A stretch of DNA of 64,000 nucleotides, from NCBI GenBank assembly GCA_025526935.1, contig JAHLKD010000114.1, positions 1 through 64,000 on the forward strand. Direction: 5' to 3'. Both the position numbers and the translations under genes were made by a program. The stretch's first letter is position 1, and the number at the start of each line of letters is the position of its first letter. This DNA comes from Cladochytrium replicatum. Lineage: Eukaryota; Chytridiomycota; Chytridiomycetes; Cladochytriales; Cladochytriaceae. Below the pieces are notes generated by a model, which was not told the DNA's origin, searched no databases, and saw only the letters and a program-made list of their open reading frames with translations. Of this stretch, positions 60,456 through 64,000 are shown in pieces.

Positions 60456-61067
60456 TCACCACAAGCGAATCGCAGAAATCACCTCTTCTGTGCTCATAAT
60501 CCTTGCATATTCGTCTCGAAGCGCTTCGACATGAACATCTTGTACAGTCTGCGCATCATACTTTCCAGCATTAAATGCAGCCACGCCGTCTTCCACCAAG
60601 ATCAACTCCCCTTCGACCACTTCCCCCGTTGCAGGATCCACCGTGTCCGTTACCCCGAGGCACTTTGCCATCCTCACGGTGGTCGAAATTGTGTTCTGCG
60701 TCGCCAGTCCGACAATAACGAGTCTCGTCACGCCCCTGGACTTCAATACGTCTTCGAGCCCCGTGCCCACGAACGCGGAATTCACATTCTTGATGAGAAT
60801 AAGCTCGTCGCCTTCAGGTTTGCTGCATGCCATGGCAGCGACGCCTGCGGGATTGTTGGTCAGATGCAGAGGAGAATCGGGGAAACGGGAGTGGTGGTGG
60901 ACGTGGATGATGGTGAATGCCTGGTGTTTGGATGAATCGGCGGCACGGAAAGCAGCTAGGAGTTTGGAAGTATTGCTTTCGAAGGAGGGGTTCGATCGCG
61001 AAGTTCCATAGTATGTTGGGTGGTTAACGCCTTCCTGGACATCGATTACGAGCAGGCAGGTATACAT
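60456..61067 (-). CDS. Isochorismatase-fold (cysteine hydrolase superfamily) protein lacking the catalytic Cys
   Basis: Single exon, 203 aa, ATG at 61067 directly before the first strand. Superfamily landmarks are present: CLLVIDVQEG (catalytic Asp), LILIKNVNSAFVGTGL (catalytic Lys region) and VRMAKCLGV. At the nucleophile position the family consensus is HCVSTTVR; here it reads QNTISTTVRMA, with Thr for Cys. Isochorismatases proper (EntB, PhzD) also lack that Cys and hydrolyse isochorismate-type vinyl ethers, so it may be active without the Cys or may be a pseudoenzyme. No introns, unlike nearly all neighbours, so recent acquisition from bacteria is possible. Confidence 0.85.
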   Translation of the reverse strand: MYTCLLVIDVQEGVNHPTYYGTSRSNPSFESNTSKLLAAFRAADSSKHQAFTIIHVHHHSRFPDSPLHLTNNPAGVAAMACSKPEGDELILIKNVNSAFVGTGLEDVLKSRGVTRLVIVGLATQNTISTTVRMAKCLGVTDTVDPATGEVVEGELILVEDGVAAFNAGKYDAQTVQDVHVEALRDEYARIMSTEEVISAIRLW

Positions 61068-61854
61068 TTGGTTGAAGGAACGACTTGGAGGAAACGGTGA
61101 TTTTGGATTGTTTAACAGGAATCTCTGCTGAGTCAACCAGATTTCATCAAAGCCGTGCAAATTTTATCCGCTGCCATTCCGATGCCATCATCACAGGATC
61201 TTCAACCAAAAATCTGAAGGAGTTTGGCTTTGATGTTGAAGGGGTTTGGCTTTGATGTTGATTGAAAACTTTCTTTTCCGTCGGTTTATTTTAGTTATTT
61301 CTTTGTGATCCAGATCTTAGCAAGCCAAAGCGGCAAGGAAACATTCTTGCATTCTCTATATCCTTATTTAGAGATGGATCGAGCGTTACCCCATGGTTTG
61401 GCTGGTTTTCTTCGTTGGATTGACTTCACACATGAATTGTCAGTGGTTTAGTATCAAGTGGTTGATCCTCAGTTCAATTGGACAACCTCCGAATATACCT
61501 CATAACAGTTGAGAATAAAACTCAGACGATTCGCTCTTTCTAGCCAGCACTACTACCAGTTTAGTACTCGGCACCTGGGTGCAGGTTGAAGATATTCTCG
61601 GGGCCGGAACCATATTTCCAACAAAATCACTCTCAATTGGGCTAGCGATCTCGATCATGGAATCACTCCCCTCCCCTCTCTGTGGCGACTGCCCAAACAA
61701 TGTTAATATTATTGTGATTGTAATGTTACAGCCACACATCACTTGCCGCAACCTGCGACACCGTCCGCGGTTTTCCCACGTCAAATTTTGTTTTATGGAT
61801 ATTTTATAAGCTCAGCACCGCCAGTCAAAATTGTGTGCCATACGAAGAACGTTG
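61068..61854. promoter_or_regulatory. Divergent spacer with 22-bp duplication
   Basis: This separates the minus-strand isochorismatase-fold gene from the plus-strand membrane-protein gene. GA(A)GG(A/G)GTTTGGCTTTGATGTT occurs twice in a row at 61216-61259. No gene is seen. Confidence 0.5.
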
Positions 61855-62680
61855 ATGGCATCGTACAACAACAAGAATGGCTCGGCTGGTCGGCCCGAGA
61901 AGAGCCTCTACGACCAACAAGACCACCACCACACCTCTGTCCTTTCTACTCCGAGCACAGAGTATACCGCCTATTCGGGAGAGCACCATCCACCCTCCTA
62001 CAACGACACCCTCCCACACTACCCACCCGAACCCACCCCCCATGTCGTCGACATTCTCACCCACGGCAACAAACGCCGGCCCGCGCCTACCAACAAGAAT
62101 CTCTTCTCCCTCTCCCTCCCCGACGCCCCGAAAGTCGCCCACGACACGCGTGTCGTCGCCATGGCTGCAGTGTGCTCAGCAATTTTCGGGTTCACGACTG
62201 TCGGGGGCTGCTTTGCGTTCACGGGCACAAAGAAGATCAGTTTCGCCGCGGGAGTGTCGATCGGGCTTCCCATCTCGGGATTGATAAACCTGGCAATCTT
62301 TGCATTCTTGTATGGCATCAAACATACGACTTTGGGAGGGTGGGCTTTCTTTTTCGTTGTGAAGGGACTGATTGATATCGTGGTGGCCGCGTGCACGGCT
62401 GGGGAATACCTGCGATTGAAAACTATGCCGCCGGAGGGAACGTAAGTGGGATTGTCGGAGCAATGTTGTCCTGCATTGGGTAAAGAGCTGAATTGTGTTC
62501 TTGTAGTGGAAGACGGTCACGAGGAAGCTCTGGCCGTGCACATAGAGGTGTCGATGCACCCGGTGAGTTGTTGTTAGACTTTGTATCGAAGTATTCTTAA
62601 ATTTTGCGGATCTTGTAGAAGTAGGTGGTTCGTGCTGCCTGTGCTGTAGTTTCTGGTGTACAGAGTGCTGTTTTTACTGA
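61855..62680 (+). CDS. Small membrane-protein family copy 4, with Cys-rich tail
   Basis: Model 61855..62441, 62507..62562, 62619..62680 gives 234 aa. A Tyr/Pro/His-rich N-terminus (about 100 residues) precedes helices VVAMAAVCSAIFGFTTVGGC, ISFAAGVSIGLPISGLINLA and FFVVKGLIDIVVAACTAG, then EYLRLKTMP. Layout and wording match copies 1, 2 and 5. Two short 3' exons add a basic linker (GRRSRGSSGRA) and a cysteine-dense end, SCCLCCSFWCTECCFY. If the introns were not removed, the protein would stop at 62445. The Cys-rich end could be lipid-modified or metal-binding; neither is shown. Function unknown. Confidence 0.68.
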
Positions 62681-62882
62681 GGGCGTTTTACTTTGGCTTA
62701 TTTTTTTGGGATCTGCTCGTCCTTTGTGTGTTAAACGAGCTGCGTGTTACTTGCGTTAGGTCTAATTCGTTGAGCTTTCACAAAGACATTCCATATTTTT
62801 GGTGGTTGCCAAGAGTTAGCCGCTCAGCCAACTTATAAATTTGTTGATAAGACTCCAAAACACAAAACCTTCGCGACTCACT

Positions 62883-63353
62883 ATGGCCCAAAATAACCAA
62901 TACTACGGCGGCCAGGAGAAAGGTTACGCCGCTCAACCTCCGAACTACAACTACAGTGGCTACCAGCAACAGTTGCCTCCTCCGCAGCCCACGTATCCGG
63001 CAGCATACCCGCAAGCCAGGGAATCATACCGTGACCCGTGCCTAACCGCCACTGGTGCCATCTGCTCCACCATCTTTGGATTCCTCGCGCTGGTGGGCTT
63101 CTGTTGCATCCAAGGCCCCCGAAGGACGAGCTACATTGCCGGACTTGCGATCGGACTTCCGATTGCGGGTGCTTTGTGGATCGCATCGTTCGTCTACGAA
63201 TACTTTTTCATCAAACAGGCATCTGATATCTTAGTAGCGCCGGTGGGATACAATAGGGTATACCTCACGTCGCTTGCGAAAGGTGTAATTGACATAGTTG
63301 CTGGTGCGATTGCAGCGTACGTCTACTTTAAGCAAAAGAAGACGTATGTGTGA
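62883..63353 (+). CDS. Small membrane-protein family copy 5
   Basis: Single exon, 156 aa. A Tyr/Gln/Pro-rich N-terminus (NNQYYGGQEKGYAAQPP, QQQLPPPQPTYPAAYPQ) precedes helices CLTATGAICSTIFGFLALVGF and YIAGLAIGLPIAGALWIAS, a loop with VGYNRVYL, then a last helix LAKGVIDIVAGAIAAYVY and tail FKQKK. The basic loop GPRRTSY before the second helix corresponds to KPRAISY of copy 1. Function unknown. A donor-like GTATGT sits just before the stop, so a 3' exon as in copy 4 cannot be excluded. Confidence 0.75.
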   Translation: MAQNNQYYGGQEKGYAAQPPNYNYSGYQQQLPPPQPTYPAAYPQARESYRDPCLTATGAICSTIFGFLALVGFCCIQGPRRTSYIAGLAIGLPIAGALWIASFVYEYFFIKQASDILVAPVGYNRVYLTSLAKGVIDIVAGAIAAYVYFKQKKTYV

Positions 63354-63469
63354 AATGTTTCTCTGTTTTGCACATCCCATTTTGTGGCTTTATGCAATTG
63401 TGCACAGCAATTTCTGCATTATTTTTGTTTCAAATATCGCATATCCCTCCCAAAGCTTCGCAATCAACA

Positions 63470-64000
63470 TGGGCAACCTGTATGTCCCGCCCTGTTCAGG
63501 CGGGTGCTCCCCAGCCTTACATGCCTGTTGTCGCCTCTGGAGTTGATGCCTCGTACTCTACGAACCAGCTCCCCAGCCGTAAATACCCAGCCCCAGCCGA
63601 TGCTCAGCACCTAGCCTACCAAACTCCCTCGAACACAGGCGAAGACCCCCCACGTACTACGGATCCAAGCCCAACTTTGCGCAGCTTCCCCAACCCTACT
63701 GTTTTCCGTGTTTTGTCGGCATGCCGCCTTTACCAACAACGCCGCGAACAAACACCAGTGCCTGACCGCGATGGGGATTATCTTTCCATCCTCTTTGGTT
63801 TCATTGCGTTTTCGCCCCGCAGGATCAGTTACACCCTAGGACATTGTCGATCCGTGGACTAAGCACCGTTGTCCCTCGGGCAGTATTAGTTTACGTACTA
63901 ATTCTCACCTACATACTACATTGTCTACGGAATAATTGATGTGCTCGCTATTGTATTTGCGGGTCGCAGCGATCTCCAGATGAAGAAGCAGCGGGTCAAA
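63470..64000 (+). pseudogene. Broken copy 6 of the small membrane-protein family, running off the window
   Basis: A Pro/Tyr/Gln-rich frame (about 63480-63700: PVQAGAPQPYMPVV, RKYPAPADAQH) is followed in shifting frames by LTAMGII, SILFGFIAFSPRRISYTLG and, near the window end, a stretch resembling IIDVLAIVFAGRSDLQMKKQ. These correspond to the first helix, RRTSYIAG and the last helix and tail of copy 5. At least two frameshifts break it. The gene would end close to or beyond position 64000. Confidence 0.6.

Noticed and set aside
63298-63546. Possible 3' exon of copy 5 of the membrane-protein family (GTATGT donor, GCACAG acceptor)
   Set aside because: The resulting tail has no similarity to the Cys-rich tail of copy 4 and runs into the start of the next copy; kept only as a remote possibility.

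Overview
The window is the left end of a chromosome of a fungus, most likely a zoosporic (chytrid-type) one. It opens with about 112 bp of telomere repeat. Genes are dense, with short introns (mostly 47-67 bp, GTATGT/GTAAGT donors). It encodes fungal-type enzymes (a GH5 mannanase with a CBM1, a GH35 beta-galactosidase, Sfp1/JAZF1-type zinc fingers). It also carries a flagellar dynein regulatory complex subunit (DRC10) and a paxillin with an LD motif and three LIM domains, both expected in a lineage with motile zoospores. No rRNA or convincing tRNA was seen. Gene models were built by hand from splice signals and checked for reading-frame phase.

Layout. 1-2396: telomere and gene-free subtelomere (a 154-bp repeat in three copies, a CTAG-rich stretch). 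2397-4134 (-): a fusion of a bacterial-class S-adenosylmethionine decarboxylase (SpeD) with spermidine synthase, carrying an N-terminal membrane anchor. 4652-9902 (+): a large Set9/SUV4-20-type H4K20 methyltransferase that also contains a PWWP-like domain, an AT-hook and a Tudor/SH3-like segment. 10325-11098 (+): V-ATPase c'' subunit. 11962-13509 (+): paxillin-like LIM protein. 13726-15459 (+): hexokinase with an N-terminal membrane segment. 17381-18721 (-): GpsA-type glycerol-3-phosphate dehydrogenase. 19433-21187 (+): Sfp1/JAZF1-type zinc-finger regulator. 23680-25044 (-): DAHP synthase. 26466-29790: minisatellite and a decayed hAT transposon. 30017-33690 (+): GH35 beta-galactosidase with two GC-AG introns. 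35895-38976 (-): COG2. About 39194-41201 (-): secreted CBM1-GH5 mannanase. 41646-43596 (-): DRC10. 44007-48259 (+): GRAM-VASt sterol-transfer protein (LAM/Aster).

From about 47.3 to 56.9 kb the sequence is a broken tandem duplication. The repeated unit appears to be [3' part of the LAM gene - small membrane-protein gene - Ty1/copia RNase H relic], interrupted by a roughly 4-kb stretch with TPR-exon and transposon relics. Beyond it lie heme oxygenase (57235-58200, +), an M28 aminopeptidase (58406-60328, -), an isochorismatase-fold protein lacking the usual catalytic cysteine (60456-61067, -), and three further members of the small membrane-protein family (61855-64000, +), the last one degraded.

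The most interesting items are the SpeD-SpeE fusion (a bacterial enzyme class in a nuclear gene with introns), the Set9-PWWP single-chain protein (in fission yeast the corresponding parts are two proteins, Set9 and Pdp1), the unnamed proline-rich multi-pass membrane-protein family with at least six loci in 16 kb, and the 10-nt telomere unit.
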